Source of the DNA: an alpha proteobacterium AAP38
GTDB taxonomy: Bacteria; Pseudomonadota; Alphaproteobacteria; Azospirillales; Azospirillaceae
Length of the DNA stretch: 64,000 bases
NCBI GenBank assembly: GCA_001296005.1
Contig: LJHR01000035.1
Span: forward strand, 1-64,000
Reading direction: 5' to 3'
The position numbers and the translations under genes are program-made. A model generated the notes under the pieces. The model saw only the letters and a program-made list of their open reading frames with translations, was not told the DNA's origin and did not search any database. Shown piece by piece: positions 42,587 to 51,792 of this stretch. Numbering within the stretch: the first letter of the stretch is position 1; every line of letters begins with the position of its first letter.

Positions 42587-45500
42587 TTACACAGTCATCG
42601 CTCTATCCCGTCCGGCCAGACGCCGGATGACGACATAGAAAACGGGCGTGAACAGCAGGCCGAAGAAGGTGACGCCCAGCATGCCGAAGAACACGGCCGT
42701 GCCCAAGCTCTGCCGCATCTCCGCCCCCGCCCCTGTCGCGATCATCAGGGGCACCACGCCCAGGATGAAGGCGAACGAGGTCATCAGGATGGGACGCAGA
42801 CGCAGACGGCAGGCCTCGATCACCGCGTCATAGCGGTTGCGGCCTTCGGCCTCCAGCTGCCGTGCGAACTCCACGATCAGGATGGCGTTCTTCGATGCCA
42901 GACCGACCAGCACGACAAAGCCGATCTGGGCCAGGATGTTGTTATCCATGCCCCGCATCATCAGCCCCGCCACCGCCGACAACAGGCACATGGGCACGAT
43001 CAGCAGGATGGCAAACGGCAGGGACCAGCTTTCATACTGCGCCGCCAGCACCAGGAAGACGAAGAAGACGCAGAGCGGGAAGATATAGAGGGCGGAATTG
43101 CCAGTATTCTTCTCCTGATAGGACAGGTCAGTCCATTCCGCCTTGAACCCCGGCGGCAGGGCCGTCGCTGCCGCCTGCTCCATCGCCTTGATGGCAGTGC
43201 CGGAACTGACGCCAGGCAAGTTGTTGCCCTGCAATTCCGCCGCCGGATAAAGGTTGTAGCGCAGTACGCGATCCGGCCCCGTGACGAAGCGGAAATCGAC
43301 AAAGGAACCCAGCTGCACCATCTGGCCCTTGTCATTGCGCGTTTCCAGCCGCCCGATATTCTCCGGGTCCAGACGGAAGGGGCCATCGGCCTGCGCCGTC
43401 ACCTGAAAGGTTCGTCCGAACAGGTTGGTATCATTGACATAAGCAGAGCCGAGATAGATGCCCAAAGTCTGAAACACCGATGTCATGGGCACGCCCAGCA
43501 TCTGTGCCTTGACCCTGTCGACATCCAGATAGACCTGCGGTGCCCGCGCGCTGAACGGCGTGAAGACATTGATCAGGCCCGGCACCTGATTGCCCGCCAT
43601 GGCCAGGGCCCAGGTCGCCTGTTCCAGGGCCGCCGGTCCGGCGCTGGCGAGGTCCTGCACGCGCAAGGTGAAGCCGCCGGATGTCCCCAGACCCCGGATG
43701 GGCGGCGGCGGCACCACGAAGATCAAGGCCTCGGGAATGGCCATGGCCACCCGCTTTTGCAGGTTCTGCAACACGGCCACCGCCGTCTGACCCTTGGGCA
43801 AGCGCTCCTCAAACGGGTCGAGGGGCGTGAAGATGGCCCCGGCATTGGGCGCAATGGTACGGGTGGCACCGGAAAAGCCCGCGAACTGCACCGTATGCGC
43901 AATGCCCGGCGTTTCCCGCGCAATCTGCGCCGCTTTCTGAAGCACCTTGGTGGTATTGGCCAGCGAGGTGCCTTCCGGCGTCTGGATCGCCATGATCAGA
44001 TAGCCCTGATCCAGCGCCGGGATGAAGCCGCCGGGAATGCGGGTGAACAGGAAGCCGGTGGCGGCAATCAGCAGCACATAGACACCCACGACCAGGGGCG
44101 TCAGGTGCGTGATGCGTGCCACCAGCCGGCCGTAGCCATCGGCCATCCGGTCGAACAGCCGGTTGAAACCCGCGAAGAAGCGGTCGACCAAGGCCGACAC
44201 CGCCGCCAGCCGTGCCGTCGCCGCCTGATGCCCTTCCGTATGGGGCCGCAGCAGCAGGGCACACAGGGCCGGCGACAAGGTCAGGGAGTTGAAGGCGGAA
44301 ATGATGGTGGCCGCCGCGATGGTCACCGCGAACTGCCGGTAAAACGCACCCTGGATGCCTTCGATGAAAGCCGTCGGGATAAAGACTGCCGAGAGGACCA
44401 GGGCGATGGAGACCAGGGCCCCGCCCACCTCATCCATCGTGATGCGCGCACTTTCGATGGGCGAATGGCCCAGCGCCAGATTGCGTTCCACATTCTCCAC
44501 CACCACGATGGCATCATCGACCACGATGCCGACGGCCAGCACCAGCCCGAACAGGGTCAGGTTATTGACCGAATAGCCCAGCGCCGACATCACCGCGAAG
44601 GTGCCGATCAGCGATACCGGGATGGCCAGCACAGGGATGATGGCCGCCCGCCAGCGCTGCAGGAACAGCATCACCACCAGAACCACCAGCACCATGGCCT
44701 CGCCGATGGTCTTGATCAGTTCATGGATACTCTCGGCAATGAAACCGGTCGTGTCATAGACGATGCGATATTCCAGGCCGGGCGGAAAATCCTTGGCCAG
44801 TGTCGCCACTGCTTCACGCACCCGCGCCGCCGTTTCCAGGGCGTTGGAGCCGGGAAGCTGTGAAATGGCTAGCACCACCGCCGGCTTTCCATCCAGGAAG
44901 GAATTGGTGACATAGTCGCGGGCACCCAGTTCCACCCGAGCCACATCCTTCAACCGCACGATACGGCCATCCTCGCCATGCTTGACGATGATGCCCTCAA
45001 ACTCCTGCGGTTCGGTCAGGCGGCCTTGAAGCGTGATGTTCAACTGATAATCACGGGGATTGTCCAGCGGCGGCTGTCCCAGGCCACCACCCGCCACCTG
45101 CACATTCTGCTGCTGGATGGCGGCCACCACCTCCCCCGCCGTCAGGTTCAAGGAAGCGATCTTCTGCGGGTCCAGCCAGACGCGCATGGAATAATCACGC
45201 GCACCGAACAGGTTGATATTGCCGATGCCGTCCAACCGGTTCAGCACATCACGCACCCGCAACAGGGCGTAGTTGGAAATGTAAAGCTGGTCATAGGTGT
45301 TATCGGGCGACAGCAGATGCACAACCATCATCAGGTCGGGGCTGTCCTTGCGCGTCACCACACCGTTGCGGCGCACCTCCTCCGGCAGTCGCGGCTCCGC
45401 CACGGCCACACGGTTCTGGACCAGCACCTGCGCCTTATCCAGATCGGTGCCCAGCTTGAAGGTGATGGTCAGGTTCATCTGACCATCACTGGTGGAGTTG

Positions 45501-45745
45501 GATGACATATACAACATGCCCTCCACCCCGTTCACCTCCTGCTCGATCGGGGCGGCGACCGTATTGGCCACCGTCTGGGCGTTGGCACCGGGATAGCGGG
45601 CATTCACGGTCACCGTGGGCGGCACCACCTCCGGATATTGCGTGACCGGCAGGGTGAAATAGGCGATGGCGCCAACGGCGATCAGCAGGACCGACAGGAC
45701 GACGGCAAAGACCGGGCGGTCGATGAAGAAACGACCGATCTTCAT
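42587..45745 (-). CDS. RND efflux transporter, inner-membrane permease (HAE-1 type)
   Basis: A 1052-residue AcrB-type pump with the family start MKIGRFFIDRPVFAVVLSVL, twelve expected membrane helices, the proton relay segment ALVLVVGIVVDDAIVVVENV-like (LVLAVGIVVDDAIVVVENVE), and the R-helix pattern NSLTLSPALCALLL. It exports drugs or lipophilic compounds using proton flow with an adaptor and an outer-membrane channel. Its ATG overlaps the adaptor stop (ATGA). No channel gene or local regulator is adjacent, so a TolC-type channel must come from elsewhere. Confidence 0.97.
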   Translation of the reverse strand: MKIGRFFIDRPVFAVVLSVLLIAVGAIAYFTLPVTQYPEVVPPTVTVNARYPGANAQTVANTVAAPIEQEVNGVEGMLYMSSNSTSDGQMNLTITFKLGTDLDKAQVLVQNRVAVAEPRLPEEVRRNGVVTRKDSPDLMMVVHLLSPDNTYDQLYISNYALLRVRDVLNRLDGIGNINLFGARDYSMRVWLDPQKIASLNLTAGEVVAAIQQQNVQVAGGGLGQPPLDNPRDYQLNITLQGRLTEPQEFEGIIVKHGEDGRIVRLKDVARVELGARDYVTNSFLDGKPAVVLAISQLPGSNALETAARVREAVATLAKDFPPGLEYRIVYDTTGFIAESIHELIKTIGEAMVLVVLVVMLFLQRWRAAIIPVLAIPVSLIGTFAVMSALGYSVNNLTLFGLVLAVGIVVDDAIVVVENVERNLALGHSPIESARITMDEVGGALVSIALVLSAVFIPTAFIEGIQGAFYRQFAVTIAAATIISAFNSLTLSPALCALLLRPHTEGHQAATARLAAVSALVDRFFAGFNRLFDRMADGYGRLVARITHLTPLVVGVYVLLIAATGFLFTRIPGGFIPALDQGYLIMAIQTPEGTSLANTTKVLQKAAQIARETPGIAHTVQFAGFSGATRTIAPNAGAIFTPLDPFEERLPKGQTAVAVLQNLQKRVAMAIPEALIFVVPPPPIRGLGTSGGFTLRVQDLASAGPAALEQATWALAMAGNQVPGLINVFTPFSARAPQVYLDVDRVKAQMLGVPMTSVFQTLGIYLGSAYVNDTNLFGRTFQVTAQADGPFRLDPENIGRLETRNDKGQMVQLGSFVDFRFVTGPDRVLRYNLYPAAELQGNNLPGVSSGTAIKAMEQAAATALPPGFKAEWTDLSYQEKNTGNSALYIFPLCVFFVFLVLAAQYESWSLPFAILLIVPMCLLSAVAGLMMRGMDNNILAQIGFVVLVGLASKNAILIVEFARQLEAEGRNRYDAVIEACRLRLRPILMTSFAFILGVVPLMIATGAGAEMRQSLGTAVFFGMLGVTFFGLLFTPVFYVVIRRLAGRDRAMTV

Positions 45746-46920
45746 GGCGTGCCTCCCGCAGCGGCGGTGATTGGCTGTTCAACCGGGGTGACGGCGGCAC
45801 CGGGTTTCACCCTTTGCAGGCCGCCCACCACCACCTTGTCGGTTTCCATCAGCCCGTCGCGGATGACGCGCAGCCCGTCGATCAGGGGACCGGTGGTCAC
45901 GCCGCGATAGGTTGCCTTGTTATCCTTGTCCAGGACATAGACGAAGCGCCGGTTCTGATCGGTCCCGATGGCGGCATCGGGCAGCAGCAGCCCGTTATAG
46001 CTGGGCCGTCCCACCAGCCGCAGGCGGGCGAACATGCCGGGCGTCAGCACCATGTCGGGATTATCGAAAACCGCGCGGGCCCGGATGGTGCCGGTGCCGT
46101 CATCGATCTGGTTATCGACGAAATCGATATGGCCCTTATGCCCAAAATCCTTCTCATCCGGCAGGGCCAGGATGACGGGGTTGGGATTGTCGCGGCTGCT
46201 GGCCCGTTCGCCGGACCGGGATTGCCGCGTGTAGCGCAGGTAGGAGGCCTGATCGGCATCGAAATAGAAATGGATCGGGTCCAGCGACACGATGGTGGTC
46301 AGCAGGGTCGATTGCGCCGACCCGCCGCTGACCAGATTGCCGACAGAGACGCGGTGGTTGGAGACGCGGCCCGTGACGGGCGCTTTCACCGCCGTGAATT
46401 CCAGGTCCAGTTCCGCCGCCCGCACCTGTGCCTGCGCCGCCAGAAACTGTGCCTGCGCGTTCTGAAGCTGCTGGGATCGGGTATCCAATACCGCCTGCGA
46501 CACCGCCTGGGTCTGCCGCAAATCGCGGGCGCGGTCCAGTTCCCGCTGGGCCAGTTGCACCGAGGATTGCGCCTGCGCCACCCCGGCGCGCGCGATATCC
46601 GCCGCCGCCTGATAGGGGCGCGGATCGATCACGAACAACGGGTCACCCTTGAAGACGATCTGCCCGTCCTGGAAATTCACCGCCGTCAGATAGCCGCTGA
46701 CACGGGCCCGGATCTCCACCTCCTCCACGGCGGCGAAGCGGCCCGTATATTCATCCCATTCCTGGACATTCTTCTTCACGGGCTGGGAGACGACGACCTG
46801 CGGTGCCGCCGATGGCGGCCCGCCCGCCTGCTGTCCGCCCGGCCCGCATCCGGGCAGCACAATCAATCCTGACAGTCCAGCCGCCAGCAAAACAGCGCGG
46901 CCGACATGGCGCCCACCCAT
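45742..46920 (-). CDS. RND efflux periplasmic adaptor lipoprotein
   Basis: About 392 residues, starting at ATG 46920 behind GGAGG. The leader ends in a lipobox (LIVLPGCGPG). The adaptor domains are in order: lipoyl (VEIRARVSGYLTAVNFQDGQ), helical hairpin (AQSSVQLAQRELDRARDLRQ), and beta-barrel/membrane-proximal part (DMVLTPGMFARLRLVGRPSY). It joins the permease encoded immediately downstream (four-base overlap) to an outer-membrane channel. No TetR or MarR regulator is adjacent. Confidence 0.95.
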   Translation of the reverse strand: MGGRHVGRAVLLAAGLSGLIVLPGCGPGGQQAGGPPSAAPQVVVSQPVKKNVQEWDEYTGRFAAVEEVEIRARVSGYLTAVNFQDGQIVFKGDPLFVIDPRPYQAAADIARAGVAQAQSSVQLAQRELDRARDLRQTQAVSQAVLDTRSQQLQNAQAQFLAAQAQVRAAELDLEFTAVKAPVTGRVSNHRVSVGNLVSGGSAQSTLLTTIVSLDPIHFYFDADQASYLRYTRQSRSGERASSRDNPNPVILALPDEKDFGHKGHIDFVDNQIDDGTGTIRARAVFDNPDMVLTPGMFARLRLVGRPSYNGLLLPDAAIGTDQNRRFVYVLDKDNKATYRGVTTGPLIDGLRVIRDGLMETDKVVVGGLQRVKPGAAVTPVEQPITAAAGGTP

Positions 46921-47084
46921 GGAATCCTCCACCCCAACAAATCCGGTCAGCTTTCAGCATGACAAGGGTTTGCGGGGATGAATTCCATTTTCTTGCTGTG
47001 ACATTGCTGCGGACGCGAAGATCGCCGCAATGGTGATATCCGGAACGGCTGTGCGCACTATCACAGACAGGTTGATAAGAGCCA

Positions 47085-48152
47085 TCAGGCTGGCCGCGTC
47101 ACATGCCCCATCTTGCGACCGGGCCGCGCCTCACCCTTGCCATAGAGATGCAGGCGGGCGCCGGGTTCGGCCAGCATCGCCTCCCACCCGTCGATATCAT
47201 CGCCGATCAGGTTGGTCATGACGCACGGGGCCGTGACACCAACCGCACCCAGCGGCAGACCGCAGATGGCGCGGACCAACTGTTCGAACTGGCTGGTTTC
47301 GGCGAAATCGATGGTCCAGTGGCCGGAATTGTGGGGGCGCGGGGCCATTTCATTGACCAGGACACGGCCATCCCGCGTCACGAACATCTCCACCGCCAGC
47401 AGGCCGACCACATGCAGTTCGGCGGCAAGCAGCTCCGCCACGCGCACGGCCTCGGCGGCGATTTCGGGCGTGATGCCGGCAGGCACAATGGTGGTGTCCA
47501 GGATGCCCGACTTGTGCCGGTTCTCCACGGGCGGATAGGACAGGATGGTGCCATCGGCGCGGCGCGCCGTGACGACCGAAATCTCCCGCTCGAAATCCAC
47601 GAACCCTTCCAGGATCGCCTCATCGCTGCCGATGGCGTCGAAGGCACCGGACAGGTCATCGCCTGGGTTAAGGCGCAACTGCCCCTTGCCGTCATAGCCC
47701 ATGCGGGTGGATTTCAGGATGGAAGGCAGACCGATCTCCGCCACCGCCTGCTTCAACTCATCCAGGGTGCGGATGGCGCGGAAGGGGGCGGTGCCGATGC
47801 CCAGCTTGTTGGCGAAGCTTTTCTCCGCCACCCGGTCCTGCGCCACCGACAGGACGTTGGAACCGGGATGCACGCCGACATGGCGGGCCAGGAAGTCCAC
47901 GGCATAGGTGGGCACATTCTCCCATTCCAGCGTGATGACATCGACGTCATCCGCGAAACGGGCCAGGGCGCGCAAGTCATGCCAGCCGGCCTGGGTATGA
48001 TAGGCCACGACCTGACCACAGGAACTGTCCATGCTTTCAGGCGCGAAGACATGCACGCGGTAGCCCAGGCGGGCGGCGGCCAGCGCCGTCATGCGGCCCA
48101 ACTGGCCGGCACCCAGGATGCCGATGATGGAGCCGGGGGGGATCACGGTCAT
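47085..48152 (-). CDS. purK: N5-carboxyaminoimidazole ribonucleotide synthase
   Basis: A 355-residue ATP-grasp enzyme. N-terminal nucleotide-binding motif SIIGILGAGQLGRMTALAAA, ATP-site KSTRMGYDGKGQ, and the late motif EMAPRPHNSGHWTIDFAETS (catalytic metal-binding Glu/Asn). It carboxylates AIR with bicarbonate and ATP in purine synthesis. ATG 48152 with AAGGA nine bases upstream is preferred over an in-frame TTG seven codons earlier. The purE gene precedes it, 32 bases upstream. Confidence 0.96.
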   Translation of the reverse strand: MTVIPPGSIIGILGAGQLGRMTALAAARLGYRVHVFAPESMDSSCGQVVAYHTQAGWHDLRALARFADDVDVITLEWENVPTYAVDFLARHVGVHPGSNVLSVAQDRVAEKSFANKLGIGTAPFRAIRTLDELKQAVAEIGLPSILKSTRMGYDGKGQLRLNPGDDLSGAFDAIGSDEAILEGFVDFEREISVVTARRADGTILSYPPVENRHKSGILDTTIVPAGITPEIAAEAVRVAELLAAELHVVGLLAVEMFVTRDGRVLVNEMAPRPHNSGHWTIDFAETSQFEQLVRAICGLPLGAVGVTAPCVMTNLIGDDIDGWEAMLAEPGARLHLYGKGEARPGRKMGHVTRPA

Positions 48153-48184
48153 GGTCTTTGTTCCTTCAGGCAAGGCCAGTTGGA

Positions 48185-48709
48185 TCAGACGGGTTCGTCA
48201 ACAGGCACCAGGGCCACGGCATCCGTCGCCTTGGCACGCCACGCGGTCAGGGCGGCATCCAGGCGCGCATCCGACAGGGACAAGATGGAGGCGGCCAGCA
48301 GGCCGGCATTGATGGCCCCAGCCTTGCCGATGGCCAGCGTGCCGACGGGCACGCCGCCCGGCATCTGCACGATGGACAGAAGGCTGTCCTGCCCCTTCAG
48401 GGCATGGCTTTCCACCGGCACGCCCAGCACGGGCAGCGTGGTCATCGCCGCCGCCATGCCCGGCAGATGGGCCGCACCGCCGGCCCCGGCGATGATCACC
48501 TTGATCCCCCGCTCCTTGGCGGAGGTGGCGTAATCATAAAGCCGCTGCGGCGTACGGTGGGCCGACACGATCCGCGTTTCGAACGGCACGCCCAGGTCCG
48601 TCAGGACCGTGGCCGCATGCTTCATGGTGACCCAGTCGGACTGGCTGCCCATGATGATACCGACGGGCACGGGCGTGCCCTGGCTGTCGCGGGTGATATC
48701 GAAGGTCAC
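48185..48709 (-). CDS. purE: N5-carboxyaminoimidazole ribonucleotide mutase
   Basis: A 174-residue enzyme starting at GTG 48709, with GGGGAG nine bases upstream. The active-site sequences [26 protein letters not shown] and [17 protein letters not shown]-type are complete. It converts N5-CAIR to CAIR and works with PurK downstream. The open frame extends upstream to 48904 but that region is not family-like. Genes purE and purK form a two-gene operon. Confidence 0.96.
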   Translation of the reverse strand: MTFDITRDSQGTPVPVGIIMGSQSDWVTMKHAATVLTDLGVPFETRIVSAHRTPQRLYDYATSAKERGIKVIIAGAGGAAHLPGMAAAMTTLPVLGVPVESHALKGQDSLLSIVQMPGGVPVGTLAIGKAGAINAGLLAASILSLSDARLDAALTAWRAKATDAVALVPVDEPV

Positions 48710-48916
48710 GGCTGCCGGCTCCCCTGTCGTTCCATGCGACGTTTCCGGAAAGCGCCGGATTATAGGCACCCGCCCCCATGACACAACAGCCGGGCACGCA
48801 GGGCGGCCCGGCATAAAATCGGGTATTGGTGGGGGAACAGGGCGGGATGGAACCGTGGTTCCCCTTGACCCGGCCTCAATCAACCCATAACCCCAGAGCG
48901 GCAATCAACAGGGTTC

Positions 48917-49615
48917 ATGGGGCGGGTCATGGCGGTACGGCAGGCGGTTAAGGTAGTGATGGCGTCGGGTGGTCAGCCGGCAGTGCCGGGGCGCGATTGC
49001 GGCCTGTGCCCGCGTCTGGCGGAATTCCGCGCCCGTAACCGCGCCGCCTTCCCCACCTATCACAACGCGCCCGTCCCGGCCTTCGGCACGCTGGACGGAC
49101 GGTTGCTGATCGTGGGTCTGGCGCCCGGTCTGCACGGGGCCAATCAAACGGGCCGACCCTTCACGGGCGATTATGCCGGTGATCTTCTGTATGACACGCT
49201 GATCCGGTTCGGCTTTGCCACCGGTACCTATGACAAGCGACCCGATGACGGGGTGCAACTGATCGACACCCGCCTGACCAATGCCGCCCGATGCGTTCCG
49301 CCGGAGAACAAGCCGACACCCGCGGAGATTGCCACCTGCCGGAATTTCCTGACAGACGAAATCGCCGCCATGGGCAACCTGCGCGCCATCGTGGCGCTGG
49401 GCACCGTCTCTCATGCTAGCACGCTGACGGCGCTGGGCCGCCGTCCGGCACACTTCGCTTTCGGCCACGGCGCGCACCATGACGTACGGGACAAGGTTGT
49501 GCTTTTCGACAGCTATCACTGCTCCCGCTACAACACGAACACCGGGCGTCTGACCACCGATATGTTCCAGGCGGTGTTTTCCGCTGTGCGGGAGCATATC
49601 GGCCGGAACGGCTGA
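48917..49615 (+). CDS. Family-5 uracil-DNA glycosylase (UdgB-like)
   Basis: A 232-residue [4Fe-4S] glycosylase. Motif 1, LIVGLAPGLHGANQTGRPFT, and the following GDYAGDLLYDTLIRFGFATG match the family-5 (UdgB) pattern; the cluster-binding Cys residues lie in DCGLCPRL and ARCVPPENKPTPAEIATC. Motif 2 is the HCSRYNTNTGRLT region. It removes uracil and other damaged bases from DNA. ATG 48917 or a later ATG (48929) could start the gene. It neighbours an SOS-boxed small gene, which may be chance. Confidence 0.88.
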   Translation: MGRVMAVRQAVKVVMASGGQPAVPGRDCGLCPRLAEFRARNRAAFPTYHNAPVPAFGTLDGRLLIVGLAPGLHGANQTGRPFTGDYAGDLLYDTLIRFGFATGTYDKRPDDGVQLIDTRLTNAARCVPPENKPTPAEIATCRNFLTDEIAAMGNLRAIVALGTVSHASTLTALGRRPAHFAFGHGAHHDVRDKVVLFDSYHCSRYNTNTGRLTTDMFQAVFSAVREHIGRNG

Positions 49616-49685
49616 CGCGCCATCCAGGAAACCAATTGGGAAACAAAAGCCCGGTCATCGATGGGTGATGGGCCGGACGGGGTCG

Positions 49686-49784
49686 TCACGCCCCCAGGGC
49701 GGCGCCGACCACGAACCACGCATACATGGTACCGAAGAAGCCGGTGATGGCCAGGAAATCACGAACGTAAGCAACGCGGTTCAT
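49686..49784 (-). CDS. 32-residue single-pass membrane protein, SOS-controlled (SidA-like candidate)
   Basis: ATG 49784 is preceded by a strong AAGGAGG site six bases upstream. The 32-residue product begins MNRVAYVRDFLAITGFFGTM and ends with YAWFVVGAALGA: a short polar start and one membrane helix. The promoter region carries two perfect LexA boxes, one between -35 and -10. Caulobacter SidA, a 29-residue SOS-induced division inhibitor of the inner membrane, has the same size, topology and control, so an analogous role is a reasonable hypothesis; homology cannot be judged at this length. Below the length that ORF listings usually report. Confidence 0.75.
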   Translation of the reverse strand: MNRVAYVRDFLAITGFFGTMYAWFVVGAALGA

Positions 49785-49811
49785 GTGAGCCTCCTTCGTT
49801 TTCGTGAGGCC

Positions 49812-49840
49812 ACAATGTCAGAACAAAATGTGAACATCAA
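49812..49840 (-). promoter_or_regulatory. LexA-controlled promoter of the 32-residue membrane protein
   Basis: Read leftward: -35 TTGATG (49835-49840), a 17-base spacer, -10 CATTGT (49812-49817). A perfect GAAC-N7-GAAC box (49821-49835 on the + strand) lies inside the spacer, so LexA would block polymerase. The predicted start of transcription is about 20 bases before the ATG. Confidence 0.72.
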
Positions 49841-49847
49841 GGGGTTT

Positions 49848-49862
49848 GTTCTCACTTCGTTC
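49848..49862. promoter_or_regulatory. Second LexA (SOS) box, GTTC-N7-GTTC
   Basis: A perfect GTTC-TCACTTC-GTTC box, 27 bp centre-to-centre from the first box. It is upstream of the small gene's -35 and about 150 bp from the rightward PAS gene, so it may reinforce repression or act on the other promoter. Confidence 0.7.
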
Positions 49863-50009
49863 GCATTCCTGACCCCTCGCCTCATGTCCGGAACGCATGC
49901 CTATCCTCCCGCATAGTTTGCCGGGCAAAGGACCATTCCTGACCCTACGGTTAGTTGCCCAGGGGGTGGAACAGGGTCATGGTTCCTCCAAACGGGATTG
50001 GAAACAGCC

Positions 50010-50471
50010 ATGTTCAAATTGTTGCAGCGATCACCCCCTGTGCCGCCGCCAATACCGGCAACAAGCCGGCTGCGTGAATTTCAGGACTACTGGTCTGGAA
50101 TTGGCGCAGAAGGGGTGATACCCGGACGTCAACATATCCACCCAGGTGATATACCGGGTCTTCTTCCCTATATCCTGATCCTTGACTATACAAATGGTCA
50201 GTATCGTTGCCGCCTCGCAGGCACGGCGGTGGTGGAGGGGTTGGGCCAGGAACTGACAGGCCGCGTTCTGGATGATGAATTGCTGGGCTCCGCCTTTGCC
50301 GGCTGGTTCCGCCGGTTGGAAACGGTGCGCCGCCGCGCATGCCCGCTGGGTGGGGAAGAGAACCTGTGGTGGTTGAGCCGCAGCCACCGCAATTTCCACT
50401 GGCTGTGCCTGCCGCTGGCCAGTGACGGACAGCGCGTGGACAAGCTTTTGATGTGTATCGACTGGACCTGA
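50010..50471 (+). CDS. PAS-fold sensory protein (PAS_5 type)
   Basis: A 153-residue protein with a single domain of the PAS_5 group: LPYILILDYTNGQYRCRLAG, then TAVVEGLGQELTGRVLDDEL, a typical PAS core with the GxxL pattern, and a late strand (FHWLCLPLASDGQRVDKLLM). No output domain is attached, so it may act as a stand-alone sensor or structural subunit. ATG 50010 is preferred to a TTG four codons earlier. It diverges from the SOS-controlled peptide; two LexA boxes lie 150-190 bp upstream. Confidence 0.78.
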   Translation: MFKLLQRSPPVPPPIPATSRLREFQDYWSGIGAEGVIPGRQHIHPGDIPGLLPYILILDYTNGQYRCRLAGTAVVEGLGQELTGRVLDDELLGSAFAGWFRRLETVRRRACPLGGEENLWWLSRSHRNFHWLCLPLASDGQRVDKLLMCIDWT

Positions 50472-50485
50472 CCGCGCTACAGCCG

Positions 50486-51367
50486 TCAGGAGGGCGGACG
50501 ACGGTCCTGCCCCCATCCGCCCCACGAGCCGGGCGTACTGTACCGCCGCTCCACGGCACCCGCCCTGCCATCGGCGATGATCGTATCCAACGCCTTCTGC
50601 ATGCGCGCGATCGTAGGGGCCGGCACCTTCTTGTTACAGGCCATGGCGCCGATTGAGCGTGTGAGCCGCATGACCATGCGGACGGGCATATCAACCTGCC
50701 GCGCCTGATACGGGGCCGCCCAGGCACCACCCGCATACAGGTCGGCCTTGCCATTGAAAATGCTGCCGATTTCCGCAGCCCCCTCCTGCGCCACAAGGGT
50801 AACGTTGGGCACGTCGCGGGTCAGCTCGATCAGATGTTTCTCCACCGCCGCGCCACCCTGCACCGCGATCCGCAGACCGGACAGGTCCGACGGGCCATTG
50901 ATCCGCCGTTGAAAGCCCAGCGGCGCAAAGAGAGCCCAGCCCCCCTCCATCAATGGCACCACCCATTGATAATTGGGCCGCCGTTCATCGGTGAGGTTCA
51001 TCAGAAAGATGCAGGCATTGGGGGTGCTGTCGACCATGGCCTGCGCCTCCGGCCAGGGCATGATGCGCATCTCATGCGCCAATCCCGTTTCCTGCATGAT
51101 CAGGCGGACCTTGTCGGCGGCAAGGCCGATGATCTGCCCGGTCAGGGGATCAGTAAAATTGACCGGCGGATTGGGCTCCGTCAGCAAAAGCAGCGGCGGT
51201 TCCGGCTTACGGGCCTGCTGGGCGTGCACGGCAACAGCAGACATCAGACATGTCAGCACGGAAAGCCCGAGAGCCAACCGCCCCTTTTTCCCTGTCCGTA
51301 TACCCGAACCACGCAGATCCACGTTCCATCCATATGAAAGCGGCTGCCACTGCAACCTGGATGGCAT
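50486..51367 (-). CDS. Periplasmic solute-binding protein (family 3-like)
   Basis: About 293 residues. A signal peptide (LALGLSVLTCLMSAVAVHAQ) leads to a bilobal binding domain with TEPNPPVNFTDPLTGQIIGL, ADKVRLIMQETGLAHEMRIM, and the late hinge strand LSGLRIAVQGGAAVEKHLIE. This is the periplasmic amino-acid-binding type (SBP_bac_3), but no transporter genes are adjacent. Members without an ABC partner often serve chemotaxis or sensing. GTG 51322 is an alternative start. Confidence 0.8.
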   Translation of the reverse strand: MPSRLQWQPLSYGWNVDLRGSGIRTGKKGRLALGLSVLTCLMSAVAVHAQQARKPEPPLLLLTEPNPPVNFTDPLTGQIIGLAADKVRLIMQETGLAHEMRIMPWPEAQAMVDSTPNACIFLMNLTDERRPNYQWVVPLMEGGWALFAPLGFQRRINGPSDLSGLRIAVQGGAAVEKHLIELTRDVPNVTLVAQEGAAEIGSIFNGKADLYAGGAWAAPYQARQVDMPVRMVMRLTRSIGAMACNKKVPAPTIARMQKALDTIIADGRAGAVERRYSTPGSWGGWGQDRRPPS

Positions 51368-51476
51368 TAAGTACGCACCAACCTGAACGTTCGCGCAACG
51401 GGTAAAGAGCGGCCTATATCCAGTTTCATAGGCAGACAGCTACACAGACAATTGTGTGTTTTGACACCACCACGGG

Positions 51477-51767
51477 TCACATATCATCATACAATGTAGA
51501 GTTGCCTGGTATTTCGGGTTCCGGTGCCTCCCGCACACCGGCATTGCGCTGCCATTCCCCGCACCAGTCGGTGAAATTGGTGGTCGGCATGGCGCCCGAT
51601 GGATAGCGGTCCGTCACGACGGGCGGATACCGGCGGCATGTGCCCTTCGGTCCACGTTCCCGCACCCCATGCCCCACCCAGAACCGGCAGCTGTAGCAAT
51701 TATCGCCGCGACGCAAGATCGCCCTCTCCCCCTCGGTAACAGACCCATATCCTATGCTGCGCCGCAT
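51477..51767 (-). CDS. Small Cys-rich conserved hypothetical protein
   Basis: About 96 residues from ATG 51767. Four cysteines sit in CYSCRFW, GTCRRYPP and DWCGEW, a zinc-ribbon-like or Fe-S pattern (C-x2-C ... C ... C). Similar short proteins with CYSCRFW and DWCGEW recur in alphaproteobacteria by my recollection, all uncharacterised. The N-terminus is basic, and the C-terminus acidic. No ribosome site is evident, and no partner gene is adjacent. Confidence 0.62.
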   Translation of the reverse strand: MRRSIGYGSVTEGERAILRRGDNCYSCRFWVGHGVRERGPKGTCRRYPPVVTDRYPSGAMPTTNFTDWCGEWQRNAGVREAPEPEIPGNSTLYDDM

Positions 51768-51792
51768 GGATTGCAAAGGGAGAGCACGGGGA

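Noticed and set aside
42566-44863. 765-residue plus-strand ORF opposite the RND permease
   Set aside because: Antisense shadow; composition dominated by His/Gln/Arg from complementary codons.
49785-49916. Plus-strand ORF crossing the LexA boxes
   Set aside because: No ribosome site, unusual composition and overlap with a clear regulatory region.
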